Part shown: positions 40,470 through 49,911 of the stretch, in pieces
Position numbering within the stretch: position 1 is the stretch's first letter
How the letters are laid out: the number at the start of each line of letters is the position of its first letter
Assembly (NCBI RefSeq): GCF_011764425.1
Contig: NZ_BLPF01000001.1
Coordinates: 2,409,001-2,473,000 of the forward strand
Length of the DNA: 64,000 nucleotides
Source of the DNA: Phytohabitans houttuyneae
GTDB lineage: Bacteria; Actinomycetota; Actinomycetes; Mycobacteriales; Micromonosporaceae
Direction of reading: 5' to 3'
Program-made: the position numbers and the translations under genes
The notes under the pieces: generated by a model
What the model was told of the DNA's origin: nothing
Seen by the model: only the letters and a program-made list of their open reading frames with translations
The model's database searches: none

Positions 40470-41309
40470 CTAGAACAGGACGGTCGCGAACTCGCCCGCG
40501 GGGCGGAAGCCACACCTGGCATACACGTGGCGGGCTCGCTCGTTGTGGCCGTTGACGTACAGGCTGACGCTCGGTGCCACCCGCCGCAGGGCGTCGCGGA
40601 CCACGGCTGCCATCGCCGGGCCGGCCAAGCCTCGGCCGCGCCACTGCGGTGCCACCCAGACACCCTGCACCTGCGCGGTGTGCCGGGTGACGACCGCGAG
40701 CTCCGCTTTGAAGATCACTTCACCACCGGCGAACCGCGCGTAGGCGCGGCGGGCGCGCACCAGCTCGGCCACCCTGCGCCGGTAGCCGCGGCCACCGTCG
40801 TCGGCCAGCGGGGAGACGCCGACCTCCTCGGTGTACATCGCGACGGCGGCCGGGAAGAGCTGGTCGACCTCGTCGGGGCGGACCAGCCGCACGCCCGGGT
40901 CGGCCGGGAGCGCGGGTGGCGCGTCGGCGACCAGCAGCGGCTGGTAGGGCCGGACGTCGCGGGCCGGCCCCCAGTGCGGGCCGAGGCGCTCCCACAGCCC
41001 GAGCACCGCGTCGGCGCGCCCCACGATCGAGGAGCAGCCGCGGTCTTCGGACAGGATCATCTCGGCGAATGCGGTGACCGCGGCCGGTGAGGCCAGCACG
41101 GGTGTCAGGTGGCCGCCGAACCAGCACAGTGCCTCAAGGTGGCGGCGCGACCCGTATCCGAAGATGCGCCCGTCGGCCCGCCACCACGACAGGCCGTGCG
41201 TGGCGACGCGCTCGGCCACCTGGGCAGCGCCGAACGGATCGAGGTCGAGGAGTCGCTCGACCGCACCGCGCTCGGTCTCGCCGAGCTGCCGCACGGGCAC
41301 CGTCAGCAC
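40470..41309 (-). CDS. GNAT acetyltransferase with DUF4081-type N-terminal domain
   Basis: About 279 residues from GTG 41309 (VLTVPVRQLGETERG), the start typical of actinobacterial homologues; the frame continues upstream to 41372 but that part looks untranslated. The C-terminal GNAT fold has VQGVWVAPQWRGRGLAGPAM (acetyl-CoA loop) and LYVNGHNERARHVYARCGF. In Mycobacterium and relatives this gene sits beside gcpE/ispG, rip1 and dxr. Here about 4.75 kb of unrelated genes separates it from ispG, suggesting insertion. The substrate is unknown. Confidence 0.85.
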   Translation of the reverse strand: MLTVPVRQLGETERGAVERLLDLDPFGAAQVAERVATHGLSWWRADGRIFGYGSRRHLEALCWFGGHLTPVLASPAAVTAFAEMILSEDRGCSSIVGRADAVLGLWERLGPHWGPARDVRPYQPLLVADAPPALPADPGVRLVRPDEVDQLFPAAVAMYTEEVGVSPLADDGGRGYRRRVAELVRARRAYARFAGGEVIFKAELAVVTRHTAQVQGVWVAPQWRGRGLAGPAMAAVVRDALRRVAPSVSLYVNGHNERARHVYARCGFRPAGEFATVLF

Positions 41310-41396
41310 ATCTGCCAGCCTATATGGAAGCGGCGCGCCAACGAACCGCCGGATATGACGCAAATGCTGCACCGCCTGCCACGGCTACCTCAGACC

Positions 41397-41491
41397 TTGA
41401 CAGTTGTCGCTGTAAGCGCTCACAGTATGACGGCGATGTTTCAGGCATAACTCCATTTCAATCGACTGTGAGCGCTCACAGGAGGCTAGCT
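41397..41491 (+). promoter_or_regulatory. Promoter of the GH53 pair with two LacI-type operators
   Basis: TTGACA at 41397-41402 is a good -35 hexamer. CAGTAT near 41423 could be the -10 at long spacing. Two operators of the LacI/GalR type lie here: 41410-41425 (CTGTAAGCGCTCACAG, one mismatch from symmetry) and 41466-41481 (CTGTGAGCGCTCACAG, perfect palindrome), about 56 bp centre to centre. The first covers the promoter core and the second abuts the ribosome site GGAGG at 41481-41485. This predicts repression lifted by a sugar. No LacI-family gene lies in the window. Confidence 0.85.
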
Positions 41492-42982
41492 ATGAAGGTC
41501 TTACGGCTGGTCGCGGTCGCGGTGTCTGCGGCCCTTGCCGGTGGGTTCCTGGGGACTGTTCCGGCCCGCGCGTCCGCGGACGCCGTGCACAACGCGGGTT
41601 TTGAAGACGGGCTTGCCGGCTGGGCCACCGCCGGCGCGGCCACGGCCGATGCGGGCGGGCACGCCGGCACCACCCGCCTCACGCTCTCCGCCGCCGCCTC
41701 GGCGACACAGAGTCTGTCCGGTCTGTCCCGCGGTCCGTACACGCTGCGGGTGTGGGTCCGCGGCGGCGGTGCTGCGGCGGCGAGCCTTGAGTGCGGCGGA
41801 CCGGCCCGCCGGGTGGCGGTGCCCCGCACCGGCCCGGACCTGTGGGTGCAGGTGGCGGTCGACGCGCCGGTGACCGCCGGCCGCTGCGTGATCCGCCTGG
41901 CATCGAGCGACGGCTGGGCGCACGCCGACGACCTCACGCTGACCCGCGGCGCGCTCGACCCGGTGCGCATCAAGGGTGCCGACATCTCCCACCTGACCAA
42001 AAACGAGGACTACGGCGCCGTCTACCGCGACCACCGGGGGCGGCGCGGCGACGCGGTCCGGATCCTGCGCGACAACGGGGTAAACCTCGCCCGCCTCAAG
42101 GTGTGGGTGGACCCGGCCGACGGCTACAACAGCAAGGCGCGCGTGCTGGCGATGGCCAAGCGGGCCAAGGCGCAGGGCATGCGCCTGCTGATCGACTTCC
42201 ACTACTCCGACGCGTGGGCCGACCCGGGCAAGCAGAACAAGCCGGCCGCCTGGGCGGACCTGCCCTTCGACGAGCTGCGCCAGGCGATGTACGACCACAC
42301 GTACGACGTCATCTCCGCGCTGCGCAGGCAGGGCACGCCGGCCGACATGGCGCAGGTGGGCAACGAGATCAACGGCGGCCTGCTGTGGCCGGACGGCCGC
42401 TGGGACAACTGGGACGGCCTCGCCGCACTCCTGACCGCCGGCAGCAACGCCGTCAAGGCGGCCTCACCGTCCACAAAGGTGGTACTCCACCTCGCCGAGG
42501 GCGGCAACAACGGCGGCCACGTCTGGTGGTTCGACAACGCGATCGCGCGCGGCGTGCCGTTCGACATCATCGGCCTGTCGCACTACGTCTACTGGCACGG
42601 TCCGCTCGGCGCGCTCCAGGCGAATCTCTTCGACCTGTCCGCCCGCTACGGCAAGCCGATCGCGCTGGTGGAGACGGCGTACGGCTTCACCCTCGAGGAA
42701 AACGACCACGAGGCGAACATCTTCAACGCCTCGCTGGAGCAGGCCGGCGGCTACCCCGCCACCCCGCGGGGGCAGGCCGACGCGCTGCGCGACATGTTCA
42801 ACGTGGTGGCCGCGGTGCCGGGCACGCTCGGCGTCGTGTACTGGGAGCCCACCTGGACGGCCGTGGACGGCGCCGGCTGGGACCCGGCCGACCCGACCTC
42901 GGGCGACGGCTGGGAAAACCAGGCGGTCTTCGACTACTCGGGCCGCGCGCTGCCGGCCCTTCGAGTCTTCGGGAGGTTTTGA
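41492..42982 (+). CDS. Secreted GH53 endo-beta-1,4-galactanase with N-terminal carbohydrate-binding-like domain
   Basis: 496 residues. A Sec signal (MKVLRLVAVAVSAALAGGFL... cut near ARASA) is followed by a beta-sandwich domain (NAGFEDGLAGWATAG) and a GH53 barrel. IKGADISHLTKNE opens the catalytic domain, AQVGNEINGG holds the acid/base Glu, and LVETAYGFTL the nucleophile Glu. LKVWVDPADGY and LLIDFHYSDAWADPGKQ are GH53 hallmarks. The enzyme would cut beta-1,4-galactan side chains of pectin outside the cell. ATG 41492 follows GGAGG by six bases. The stop overlaps the next GH53 start by one base (TGATG). Confidence 0.95.
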   Translation: MKVLRLVAVAVSAALAGGFLGTVPARASADAVHNAGFEDGLAGWATAGAATADAGGHAGTTRLTLSAAASATQSLSGLSRGPYTLRVWVRGGGAAAASLECGGPARRVAVPRTGPDLWVQVAVDAPVTAGRCVIRLASSDGWAHADDLTLTRGALDPVRIKGADISHLTKNEDYGAVYRDHRGRRGDAVRILRDNGVNLARLKVWVDPADGYNSKARVLAMAKRAKAQGMRLLIDFHYSDAWADPGKQNKPAAWADLPFDELRQAMYDHTYDVISALRRQGTPADMAQVGNEINGGLLWPDGRWDNWDGLAALLTAGSNAVKAASPSTKVVLHLAEGGNNGGHVWWFDNAIARGVPFDIIGLSHYVYWHGPLGALQANLFDLSARYGKPIALVETAYGFTLEENDHEANIFNASLEQAGGYPATPRGQADALRDMFNVVAAVPGTLGVVYWEPTWTAVDGAGWDPADPTSGDGWENQAVFDYSGRALPALRVFGRF

Positions 42983-44484
42983 TGAGACGGCTCATCGTGC
43001 TGGCAGCCGCGCTCCTGCTGGTCCCGGCGGCACCCGCGTCAGCGGCGACGACGCTGACCAACACCGGCTTTGAGTCAGGGCTCAGCGGCTGGAGCGGCAA
43101 CGGCTACACTGAGTCCGGTGGGCGCTCCGGCCAGCGCCTCACCCACTGGGCCTCGGGCGCGTACCGGTGGGAGACCACCCAGACCCTGACCGGCCTGAGT
43201 GGCGGCTCCTACACCGCGCGGGTGTGGGTGCGCTCCGGCGGTGGGCAGAACGCCGCATACCTCGCTCTCAAGAACTGCGGCGGCGCGGAGCAGCGGGCCT
43301 CCGTGCCGGCCACCGACGCGTGGACACAGATCTCCGTCACCACCACCGTCTCGAATGGACAGTGCACCGTGTCCCTGTTCTCCGACGCGAACGCGGGCAA
43401 CTGGGCCAGCTTCGACGACGTCAGCTGGACCGCCGGCCCCACCGGTGGCGGCGGCACGCTGCAGATCCGCGGCGTGGACGTCTCGACACTCAAGAAGAGC
43501 GAGGACCGCGGCGGCGTGTACCGCGACAGTGGCGGCACCCAGCGCGACGCGCTCACCATCATCCGCGGCAGCGGCGCCAACTACGGGCGGCTCAAGGTGT
43601 GGGTCAACCCGGCCGACGGGTACAACAACAAGGCGCGCGTGCTCACCATGGCCAGCCGCATCAAGGGCCAGGGCATGAAGCTGCTCGTCGACTTCCACTA
43701 CTCCGACTCGTGGGCCGACCCGGGCAAGCAGACCAAGCCGGCCGCGTGGGCGTCGCTGTCCTTCACCGCGCTGCGGCAGGCGGTCTACGACCACACGTAC
43801 GACGTGCTCAACGCGCTCAAGGCGCAGGGCACCACCGCCGACATGGTGCAGGTGGGCAACGAGATCAACGACGGCATGCTGTGGCCGGACGGCCGCTCCA
43901 ACAACTGGGCCAACCTCGCCTCCCTGCTGACCGCCGGCAGCCAGGCCGTCAAGGCGGTCAACTCCTCGACCCAGGTGATGCTGCACCTGGCCGAGGGCGG
44001 CAACAACAGCCAGCACCGCTGGTGGTTCGACCAGGCGGTCAGCCGCGGCGTGCCGTTCGACGTGATCGGGGTCTCGCACTACATCTACTGGCACGGCTCG
44101 GTCTCCAGCCTCCAGTCGAACATCAACGACCTGGCCTCGCGCTACAGCAAGCCGATCGTGGTGGCCGAGACCGCGTACGGCTTCACGCTCGCCGCCGACG
44201 ACAGCGAGCCGAACATCTTCAACTCTTCGCTCCAGCAGGCCGGCGGCTACGCGGCGTCGGCGCAGGGCCAGTCGGACGCATTGCGCGCCGTCATCAACGC
44301 GGTCAAGGCGGTGCCCAACGGTCGAGGCCTGGGCGTCTTCTACTGGGAGCCGACCTGGACCGCGGTGACCGGCAACGGCTGGGACCCGACCAACCCCTCC
44401 TCCGGCAACGGCTGGGAAAACCAGGCCCTCTTCGACTACAGCGACCGGGTGCTGCCCGGCCTGTCGGTGCTCGGCACCGGCTGA
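42982..44484 (+). CDS. Secreted GH53 endo-beta-1,4-galactanase, tandem paralogue
   Basis: 500 residues with the same layout as the previous gene: signal peptide (MRRLIVLAAALLLVPAAPASA), beta-sandwich (NTGFESGLSGWSGNG), Gly linker TGGGGTL, and GH53 barrel with VQVGNEINDG (acid/base Glu) and VAETAYGFTL (nucleophile Glu). GGGAGG at 42971-42976 precedes the ATG. The stop-start overlap means both are made from one mRNA under the LacI-type operators. The two barrels are closely similar while the N-terminal domains differ more, which suggests an old tandem duplication with different binding preference. A terminator hairpin follows. Confidence 0.95.
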   Translation: MRRLIVLAAALLLVPAAPASAATTLTNTGFESGLSGWSGNGYTESGGRSGQRLTHWASGAYRWETTQTLTGLSGGSYTARVWVRSGGGQNAAYLALKNCGGAEQRASVPATDAWTQISVTTTVSNGQCTVSLFSDANAGNWASFDDVSWTAGPTGGGGTLQIRGVDVSTLKKSEDRGGVYRDSGGTQRDALTIIRGSGANYGRLKVWVNPADGYNNKARVLTMASRIKGQGMKLLVDFHYSDSWADPGKQTKPAAWASLSFTALRQAVYDHTYDVLNALKAQGTTADMVQVGNEINDGMLWPDGRSNNWANLASLLTAGSQAVKAVNSSTQVMLHLAEGGNNSQHRWWFDQAVSRGVPFDVIGVSHYIYWHGSVSSLQSNINDLASRYSKPIVVAETAYGFTLAADDSEPNIFNSSLQQAGGYAASAQGQSDALRAVINAVKAVPNGRGLGVFYWEPTWTAVTGNGWDPTNPSSGNGWENQALFDYSDRVLPGLSVLGTG

Positions 44485-44738
44485 GACCACCCCGCCACGT
44501 CCCGAGCCCGGCCGGTCCCCTCGTGGGAGCGGCCGGGCTCTTCGCACATCAGGTGCACCGCTCGGTCGAGCCGGCCGCGCGCCTCCGCCGTGTACGTGCG
44601 CACCGGCCGGTCGGCCACCTCACCAAGGCCGAGCCCCACCAGAAGGCAGGCCGCCAGGGCGCGCGCCCGCGGCATGTCCATGCGCTGCCGCCAGCCGGTC
44701 AGCAGAAGGTGCTCCAGGCCGGTGAGCTCGTCGTCCAC
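44436..44738 (-). CDS. Small hypothetical protein, divergent from PadR
   Basis: 100 residues from GTG 44738, with a strong GGGAGGA about eight bases upstream. It begins VDDELTGLEHLLLTGWRQRM. The first 70 residues look helical. The last 30 lie over the terminator and the end of the GH53 gene and look less protein-like, so the true end may be earlier if a frame error is present. The family is not recognised. It shares the intergenic region with PadR and may be controlled by it. Confidence 0.5.
   Translation of the reverse strand: MDDELTGLEHLLLTGWRQRMDMPRARALAACLLVGLGLGEVADRPVRTYTAEARGRLDRAVHLMCEEPGRSHEGTGRARDVAGWSQPVPSTDRPGSTRSL
44504..44540 (+). terminator. Hairpin terminator after the GH53 pair
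   Basis: A 10-bp perfect stem, GAGCCCGGCC/GGCCGGGCTC, with a partly pairing loop, 20 bp after the GH53 stop. Only a short T-containing tail (ttcg) follows, as usual in high-GC actinobacteria. Confidence 0.7.
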
Positions 44739-44775
44739 GTCACATCCTCCCGAACACTTGTCGGCGATAGGTTAC

Positions 44776-44785
44776 CGATATATCG
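44776..44785. promoter_or_regulatory. Palindrome CGATATATCG upstream of padR-like gene
   Basis: A perfect 10-bp palindrome in an AT-rich stretch, with further CGATA/TATC half-sites at about 44765 and 44791. It lies between the divergent small ORF (44738) and the PadR gene (44833), where an autoregulatory PadR site would be expected. Confidence 0.5.
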
Positions 44786-44832
44786 TCAACGTATCAACGA
44801 CAGAACGAAGCTCGACCTGAGGGGGAAGCACC

Positions 44833-45405
44833 ATGGGGTTCCGCAGAGGTTTCCAAGAGATGCATGAGGCCCGCATGCGCGGGTTCGCGTTCGGCGGTCC
44901 CGGCTGGGGCGGCGGCGGTGGCTGGGGCCACGAGCACGGCCACCGGCACGGCGGCCGCGGCCGCGGCGGTCGCCGCCAGAACGTGCGGGCCGCCGTGCTC
45001 GCCCTGCTGGCTGAGCGGCCGATGCACGGCTACGAGATGATCCGCGAGCTGGAGAGCCGCACCGGCGGCATCTGGCGCCCGAGCCCCGGCTCGATCTACC
45101 CGACCCTCCAGCTGCTGGAGGACGAGGGCCTGATCGTGGCCGAGACCGGCGAGGGCCGCAAGCGGTTCGCACTCACCGAGGCCGGTCGCGAGGAGGCCAC
45201 CCGGGCGGCGGAGGCGCCGCCGTGGCAGGAGTTCGCCGACGACACCGTGTCGCAGGCCCAGGACTTCCGCGACGCCGCCTTCGGCATCATGAACGCGCTG
45301 CGCCAGGTCGGTTTCAACGGCACGCCCGAGCAGCGCCAGCGCGCGCTCGAGGTGCTCACCGAGACCAAGCGCAAGCTCTACGCCATCCTGGCCGAGTCCG
45401 AGTGA
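44833..45405 (+). CDS. PadR-family transcriptional regulator with Gly/His-rich N-terminus
   Basis: 190 residues. After a 45-residue leader rich in Gly, His and Arg (GWGGGGGWGHEHGHRHGG), a winged helix follows: LALLAERPMHGYEMIRELE and SPGSIYPTLQLLEDEGLI are PadR signatures. The tail (about 110-190) is helical for dimerisation. GAGGGGGAAG precedes the ATG. The His-rich leader might bind a metal ion, but could equally be a flexible charge-rich tail. Close to a divergent small gene and a palindrome, it probably represses its own region. Confidence 0.9.
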   Translation: MGFRRGFQEMHEARMRGFAFGGPGWGGGGGWGHEHGHRHGGRGRGGRRQNVRAAVLALLAERPMHGYEMIRELESRTGGIWRPSPGSIYPTLQLLEDEGLIVAETGEGRKRFALTEAGREEATRAAEAPPWQEFADDTVSQAQDFRDAAFGIMNALRQVGFNGTPEQRQRALEVLTETKRKLYAILAESE

Positions 45406-45414
45406 GCACGGCGG

Positions 45415-45449
45415 TGGCGGGTCTCGCGGTTGTGCCGCGAGACCCGCCA
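45415..45449 (+). terminator. Strong hairpin terminator after padR-like gene
   Basis: A 15-bp perfect stem, TGGCGGGTCTCGCGG/CCGCGAGACCCGCCA, with loop TTGTG, starting ten bases after the stop codon. The first intergenic repeat copy begins five bases later. Confidence 0.85.
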
Positions 45450-45453
45450 TTGA

Positions 45454-45517
45454 GCTACCGCGATGTCCGCGGTGGTCCGGACCGTTGCTCCCGCGGCCTC
45501 ACCCTCCGCGGTGGTCC
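45454..45517 (+). repeat. Intergenic repeat copy A (about 64 bp)
   Basis: Begins gctaccgcgatgtccgcggt and contains ccgcggtggtccgg twice. It matches copy C at 52680-52743 with one visible mismatch, and an inverted copy B at 45991-46042 with about three mismatches over 52 bp. It lies just after the padR terminator. It could be a REP/MITE-like element. Confidence 0.9.
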
Positions 45518-45990
45518 GGCATAACCAGGCTCGCCGCACGGCCGTGACGAACTCGACCTGGGCCAGGCCTTGATCGCCGCCACCGGCAGCGGACCATGCC
45601 GGCCCGGCCGCCATCCACGCAGCGGACATGTGTGACGCCTCACCCTCCGCGGTCGCCCAGCTCAACCCAGGAGCCCGCACCGGCAGATCTTGGCAAGTCA
45701 GCGTCGAAATGGCGCGCTAACTCACCAAGATTTCGAAGCTCACGCCGCCTGCACCTGATCCACAGTCACCGACCGCGACGACCGTGCCGAACTGCGGGTG
45801 GACTCGCGCGCGCTCCCGCCTCGAAAGATCTGTAGAGCACGGGGAGAAGCTGACCGCTTACGCCCCTCGGGACACTCGCTGTAACGGACCGTCGCCGTCT
45901 GCTCGACAAAGCTCCCCACAGCGGGCAGCACGCGGTCACGTAGTTGCGCGGCCGGCCGCAGGCCCTGGGGTGAGCTTGCGCCACCGCGCA
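45518..45990. other. Gene-poor segment between inverted repeat copies A and B
   Basis: No frame here has a convincing start site or recognisable protein. A short plus-strand stretch near 45543 could encode DELDLGQALIAATGSG, perhaps transposase debris, but this is weak. Flanked by inverted repeats, the whole 45454-46042 unit resembles a decayed non-autonomous element placed between padR and ispG. Confidence 0.5.
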
Positions 45991-46042
45991 GGGTGAGGCC
46001 GCGGGAGCAACGGTCCGGACCACGACGGACGTCGCGGTAGCC
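45991..46042 (-). repeat. Intergenic repeat copy B, inverted
   Basis: The reverse complement begins ggctaccgcgacgtccgtcg and continues as copy A. It lies 17 bp from the ispG stop. Together with copy A it forms inverted ends about 590 bp apart. Confidence 0.85.
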
Positions 46043-46059
46043 CTAATCCTGACCTTGGT

Positions 46060-47232
46060 TTAGTGCACGGTGACGCGCGGGCCTGGCACCAGGTCGCGCA
46101 GCTCCTCGGGCAGCTCGGCGCCCATCTCATCGGCCAGGCGCAGCGCCTCTTCGATGAGGGTCTCGACGATCTGCGACTCCGGCACGGTCTTGATGACCTC
46201 GCCCCGCACGAAGATCTGGCCCTTGCCGTTGCCCGAGGCGACGCCGAGGTCGGCCTCGCGGGCCTCGCCCGGGCCGTTGACCACGCAGCCCATCACGGCG
46301 ACTCGCAGCGGGACCGGCAGTCCCTCGAGGCCGGCGGTGACCTGCTCGGCCAGCGTGTACACGTCGACCTGCGCACGCCCGCACGACGGGCAGGAGACGA
46401 TCTCCAGGCCGCGCTCGCGCAGGCCGAGGGACTCCAGGATCGCGTTGCCGACCTTGATCTCCTCGACCGGCGGCGCGGACAGCGACACGCGGATGGTGTC
46501 GCCGATGCCCTCGGCCAGCAGCGCGCCGAACGCGACCGCCGACTTCACCGTGCCCTGGAACGCCGGGCCGGCTTCGGTCACGCCGAGGTGCAGCGGGTAG
46601 TCGCACTGCTCGGCGAGCTGGCGGTACGCGCGGATCATCACGACCGGGTCGTTGTGCTTGACCGAGATCTTGATGTCGCGGAAGCCGTGCTCCTCGAACA
46701 GCGAGCACTCCCACAGCGCCGACTCGACAAGCGCTTCGGCGGTTGCCTTGCCGTACTTGGCCATCAGCCGCTTGTCCAGCGAGCCGGCGTTGACCCCGAT
46801 CCGGATCGGCGTGCCGGCGTCGGCGGCCGCGCGGGCGATCTCGGCGACCTTGTCGTCGAACGCCTTGATGTTGCCCGGGTTGACCCGCACCGCCGCGCAG
46901 CCGGCGTCGATCGCGGCGAACACGTACTTGGGCTGGAAGTGGATGTCGGCGATCACCGGGATCTGCGACTTCTTCGCGATGGCCGGCAGCGCCGCGACGT
47001 CGTCGGCCGAGGGCACCGCCACGCGCACGATCTGGCAGCCCGACGCGGTGAGCTCGGCGATCTGCTGGAGCGTCGCGTTGATGTCCGCGGTGAGCGTGGT
47101 GGTCATCGACTGCACCGACACCGGCGAGCCCCCGCCCACCGGCACCGATCCCACCATGATCTGCCGCGACTTGCGGCGCGGCGCCAGCGGCGGTGGCGGC
47201 ACCGCGGGCATGCCAAGGGATACGGCCGTCAT
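46060..47232 (-). CDS. ispG: 4-hydroxy-3-methylbut-2-en-1-yl diphosphate synthase (flavodoxin-type IspG/GcpE)
   Basis: About 390 residues. It converts methylerythritol cyclodiphosphate to HMBPP in the MEP isoprenoid pathway, using a [4Fe-4S] cluster. Cluster ligands are in [11 protein letters not shown] and [36 protein letters not shown] and IKISVKHND are family marks, and the two-domain bacterial length fits. ATG 47232 is preferred over GTG 47241 because AGGTGAG lies properly before it. It follows rseP by ten bases in the order dxr-rseP-ispG on the minus strand, typical of actinobacteria. Essential and intact. Confidence 0.97.
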   Translation of the reverse strand: MTAVSLGMPAVPPPPLAPRRKSRQIMVGSVPVGGGSPVSVQSMTTTLTADINATLQQIAELTASGCQIVRVAVPSADDVAALPAIAKKSQIPVIADIHFQPKYVFAAIDAGCAAVRVNPGNIKAFDDKVAEIARAAADAGTPIRIGVNAGSLDKRLMAKYGKATAEALVESALWECSLFEEHGFRDIKISVKHNDPVVMIRAYRQLAEQCDYPLHLGVTEAGPAFQGTVKSAVAFGALLAEGIGDTIRVSLSAPPVEEIKVGNAILESLGLRERGLEIVSCPSCGRAQVDVYTLAEQVTAGLEGLPVPLRVAVMGCVVNGPGEAREADLGVASGNGKGQIFVRGEVIKTVPESQIVETLIEEALRLADEMGAELPEELRDLVPGPRVTVH

Positions 47233-47242
47233 GGGACTCACC

Positions 47243-48520
47243 TCAGAAGGGCAGCTGGATCGGGTTGACGATATCCGCGGCGACGGTCAACAAGGTGAAC
47301 CCGCCGAAGATCAGGATCACCACGTAGGTGACCGGCATGAGTTTGAAGTAGTCGACCCGTCCCGGGTCCGGCCGGCCGATCCGCGCGTACAGCCAGGAGC
47401 GCACCTTCTCGAACCAGGCGATCGCGATGTGCCCGCCGTCGAGCGGCAGCAGCGGCAGCAGGTTGAAGATGCCGATGAAGAAGTTGAGCGCGGCCAGCAG
47501 CAGGATGAACGTCGGCCACTCGCCGCGGTCGAACAGCTCACCGCCGATCCGGCTGGCGCCCACCACGCTGATCGGCGTCTCCGGGTCGCGCTCCTCGCCG
47601 GTCAGCGCGGCCCACAGCGCCGGCACCTTTTCCGGGAAGCGCTTGAGCGCGCTGAACGTGCCCTCGAACATCACGCCGGTCTGCTCGACGGCCTTGCCCA
47701 CCCCGTCGATCGGGCCCGCGGCGGTGCGCGGGATCACCGGTGTGATGCCGAGCATGCCGACGTTTTCCAGGTCGGCGGGGGTGATGTCGGCGGCCGAACG
47801 GTCCGGGTCGTCGCGAATCACCTGCTGCTTGACCCGCTCGGCGACCGGCAGCGTGACGGACTTGGTCTCGGTGGTGCCGTTGCGGTCGTACGTGATGCTG
47901 ACCTGCTGGCCGCCGGATGCGCGGATCTTGGCGGTGAGCGCGTCCCAGCCGCTGATCGCCTGCCCGTTGAGCGCGGTGATGGTGTCGCCTGGCTGCAGAC
48001 CGAGCTGGACGGCGGCGCTGTCGGGGTCGACACCCTTTTCGCACACCCGCTCGCGCTGGGTGGCCGGGTCGACGCTCCACTGCTGCTCGACGCAGGGCGC
48101 GATGCTGGCGATCGTGACCGGCTGGCTCTGCAGCTTGGACTCGTCGTTGAGCGGGACGAACGAGAACAGGCCCCACAGGATCAGGATGCCCAGCGCGAAG
48201 TGGGTGATCGACCCGGCGCTCATCACGATCGTGCGCTTCCACACCGGGTACCGCCACATCGCGCGCGGCTGGTCTTCCGGCGCGACGTCGTCGTCCTGCG
48301 GCGTCATCCCGACGATCTTGACGAACGCACCGGCGGGGATCGCCTTGAACCCGTACTCAACTTCCTTGCGCTTGAACGCGAACAGCGTCGGCCCGAAGCC
48401 CACGAAGAAGCGGGTGACCTTCATCCCGAACATCCGCGCTGTGCCCATATGTCCGGCCTCGTGGAGGGCGACGGAGATCAAGATGCCCAGCGCGAACAGG
48501 AGGATCCCGAAGATCTCCAT
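47243..48520 (-). CDS. rseP: Site-2 intramembrane metalloprotease (RseP/Rip1 family)
   Basis: About 425 residues. HEAGH at the N-terminus and [13 protein letters not shown] near the C-terminus supply the zinc ligands, and a PDZ domain (about 140-250) contains [15 protein letters not shown]. Three to four membrane spans are visible. In Mycobacterium the homologue Rip1 cuts anti-sigma factors. ATG 48520 with AAGGAG upstream is chosen over TTG 48523. Its start overlaps the dxr stop by one base, and ispG follows after ten bases. Confidence 0.95.
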   Translation of the reverse strand: MEIFGILLFALGILISVALHEAGHMGTARMFGMKVTRFFVGFGPTLFAFKRKEVEYGFKAIPAGAFVKIVGMTPQDDDVAPEDQPRAMWRYPVWKRTIVMSAGSITHFALGILILWGLFSFVPLNDESKLQSQPVTIASIAPCVEQQWSVDPATQRERVCEKGVDPDSAAVQLGLQPGDTITALNGQAISGWDALTAKIRASGGQQVSITYDRNGTTETKSVTLPVAERVKQQVIRDDPDRSAADITPADLENVGMLGITPVIPRTAAGPIDGVGKAVEQTGVMFEGTFSALKRFPEKVPALWAALTGEERDPETPISVVGASRIGGELFDRGEWPTFILLLAALNFFIGIFNLLPLLPLDGGHIAIAWFEKVRSWLYARIGRPDPGRVDYFKLMPVTYVVILIFGGFTLLTVAADIVNPIQLPF

Positions 48521-49746
48521 CAATCTCCTTCACCGATGATCCGCTGGGCGTGTGATCGCGCCCAGGCCTCCGCCGCAAGCACGTCCTCGACGGTACCTGG
48601 TTCGGCGAAGTCCGGAGCCTCGTCCAGTACCCGTTCGAGCGTTTCAACCATCCCCAGGAATGGCAGGCGGCCGGCCACAAAGGCCGCCACACACTCCTCA
48701 TTGGCCGCGTTGTAAACGGCCGGGCGGCAGCGTCCGGCCGCGCCCGCCTCCTTGGCCAGCCGCACCGCGGGGAACGCGGCGTCGTCCAGCGGCGCGAACT
48801 CCCACGTGTGCGCCCGCGTCCAGTCGACCGCCGGCGCCGCGTCGGCCACCCGGTCGGGCCAGCCCAGCGCCAGCGCGATCGGCAGCCGCATGTCAGGCGG
48901 GCTGGCCTGCGCGATGGTCGACCCGTCCACGAACTCCACCATCGAGTGGATGACGGACTGCGGGTGGACCATCACCTCGATCGACTCGTACCCGATCCCG
49001 AAGAGCTCGTGCGCCTCGATCACCTCAAGGCCCTTGTTGACCAGCGTGGCCGTGTTGATCGTCACGACCGGCCCCATGTTCCACGTCGGGTGGGCCAGCG
49101 CCTGCTCGGGCGTGACGTCGGTCAGCTCCTCGCGCCGCCGCCCCCGGAACGCTCCCCCGCTCGCCGTCAGCACCAGCCGCCGCACCTCGCCCGCCGAACC
49201 GCCGCGCAGGCACTGCGCCAGCGCCGAATGCTCGGAGTCGACCGGCACAATCTGCCCCGGCCGCGTCATAGCGGCCTTGACGAGGGGGCCGCCGGCCACG
49301 AGGGACTCCTTGTTGGCCAGCGCGAGGGTACGGCCGGCGCGCAGCGCGGCCAGCGTCGGCGCGAGCCCGAGGGAGCCGACCACGCCGTTGAGCACCGTGA
49401 CGTCCGCGCCGTCGCGCCCGCCGGCACCCGGCCACTCGGCCAGCTCGGTCATCGCGTCCGGCCCGGCCAGGATCTTGGGGATGCGGAAGTCGCCGGTCGC
49501 GTAACCCCGGCGCGACGCCTCGGCGTAGAAGGCGAGCTGCAGGTCCTGGGCCGCGGACGCCTTGGCCACGCCCACCGCCTCGACGCCCAGCTCGAGCGCC
49601 TGGGTGGCGAGCTGCTCCACGTTGCCGCCGCCCGCGCCGACAGCCACCACCCGAAACCGCTCAGGGTTGCGCCGGACGATGTCGATCGCCTGGGTGCCGA
49701 TCGACCCGGTGGAGCCGAGGAGCACGATCTCGCGGGGAGCACTCAC
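48520..49746 (-). CDS. dxr: 1-deoxy-D-xylulose 5-phosphate reductoisomerase
   Basis: 408 residues. It catalyses the first committed step of the MEP pathway: DXP to methylerythritol 4-phosphate with NADPH and a metal ion. [18 protein letters not shown] is the NADPH loop, [12 protein letters not shown] and [12 protein letters not shown] carry the metal-site Asp/Glu, and [23 protein letters not shown]... is the conserved central region. A GTG start is at 49746. It is first in the dxr-rseP-ispG unit. Confidence 0.97.
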   Translation of the reverse strand: MSAPREIVLLGSTGSIGTQAIDIVRRNPERFRVVAVGAGGGNVEQLATQALELGVEAVGVAKASAAQDLQLAFYAEASRRGYATGDFRIPKILAGPDAMTELAEWPGAGGRDGADVTVLNGVVGSLGLAPTLAALRAGRTLALANKESLVAGGPLVKAAMTRPGQIVPVDSEHSALAQCLRGGSAGEVRRLVLTASGGAFRGRRREELTDVTPEQALAHPTWNMGPVVTINTATLVNKGLEVIEAHELFGIGYESIEVMVHPQSVIHSMVEFVDGSTIAQASPPDMRLPIALALGWPDRVADAAPAVDWTRAHTWEFAPLDDAAFPAVRLAKEAGAAGRCRPAVYNAANEECVAAFVAGRLPFLGMVETLERVLDEAPDFAEPGTVEDVLAAEAWARSHAQRIIGEGD

Positions 49747-49911
49747 CGGGCCATTCTTTCAGCGCCCTCGGCACGTCTTTCAGCGCCCTCCGCGCGCGGT
49801 TGCGCCGAGGGCCGCCGGGGTGGCGTCGACGGACCGGCCGAGCCGTGGTTCCGGCATCACAGAACTTTGATGGCGGTGGCGGTCATCACGCAATGGCCGT
49901 GCGCGGTCGCG

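Noticed and set aside
45454-46042. Possible CRISPR array or tRNA from the repeated sequence
   Set aside because: Only two inverted copies with a single long spacing and one distant copy exist; there are no regular spacers and no cloverleaf arms.
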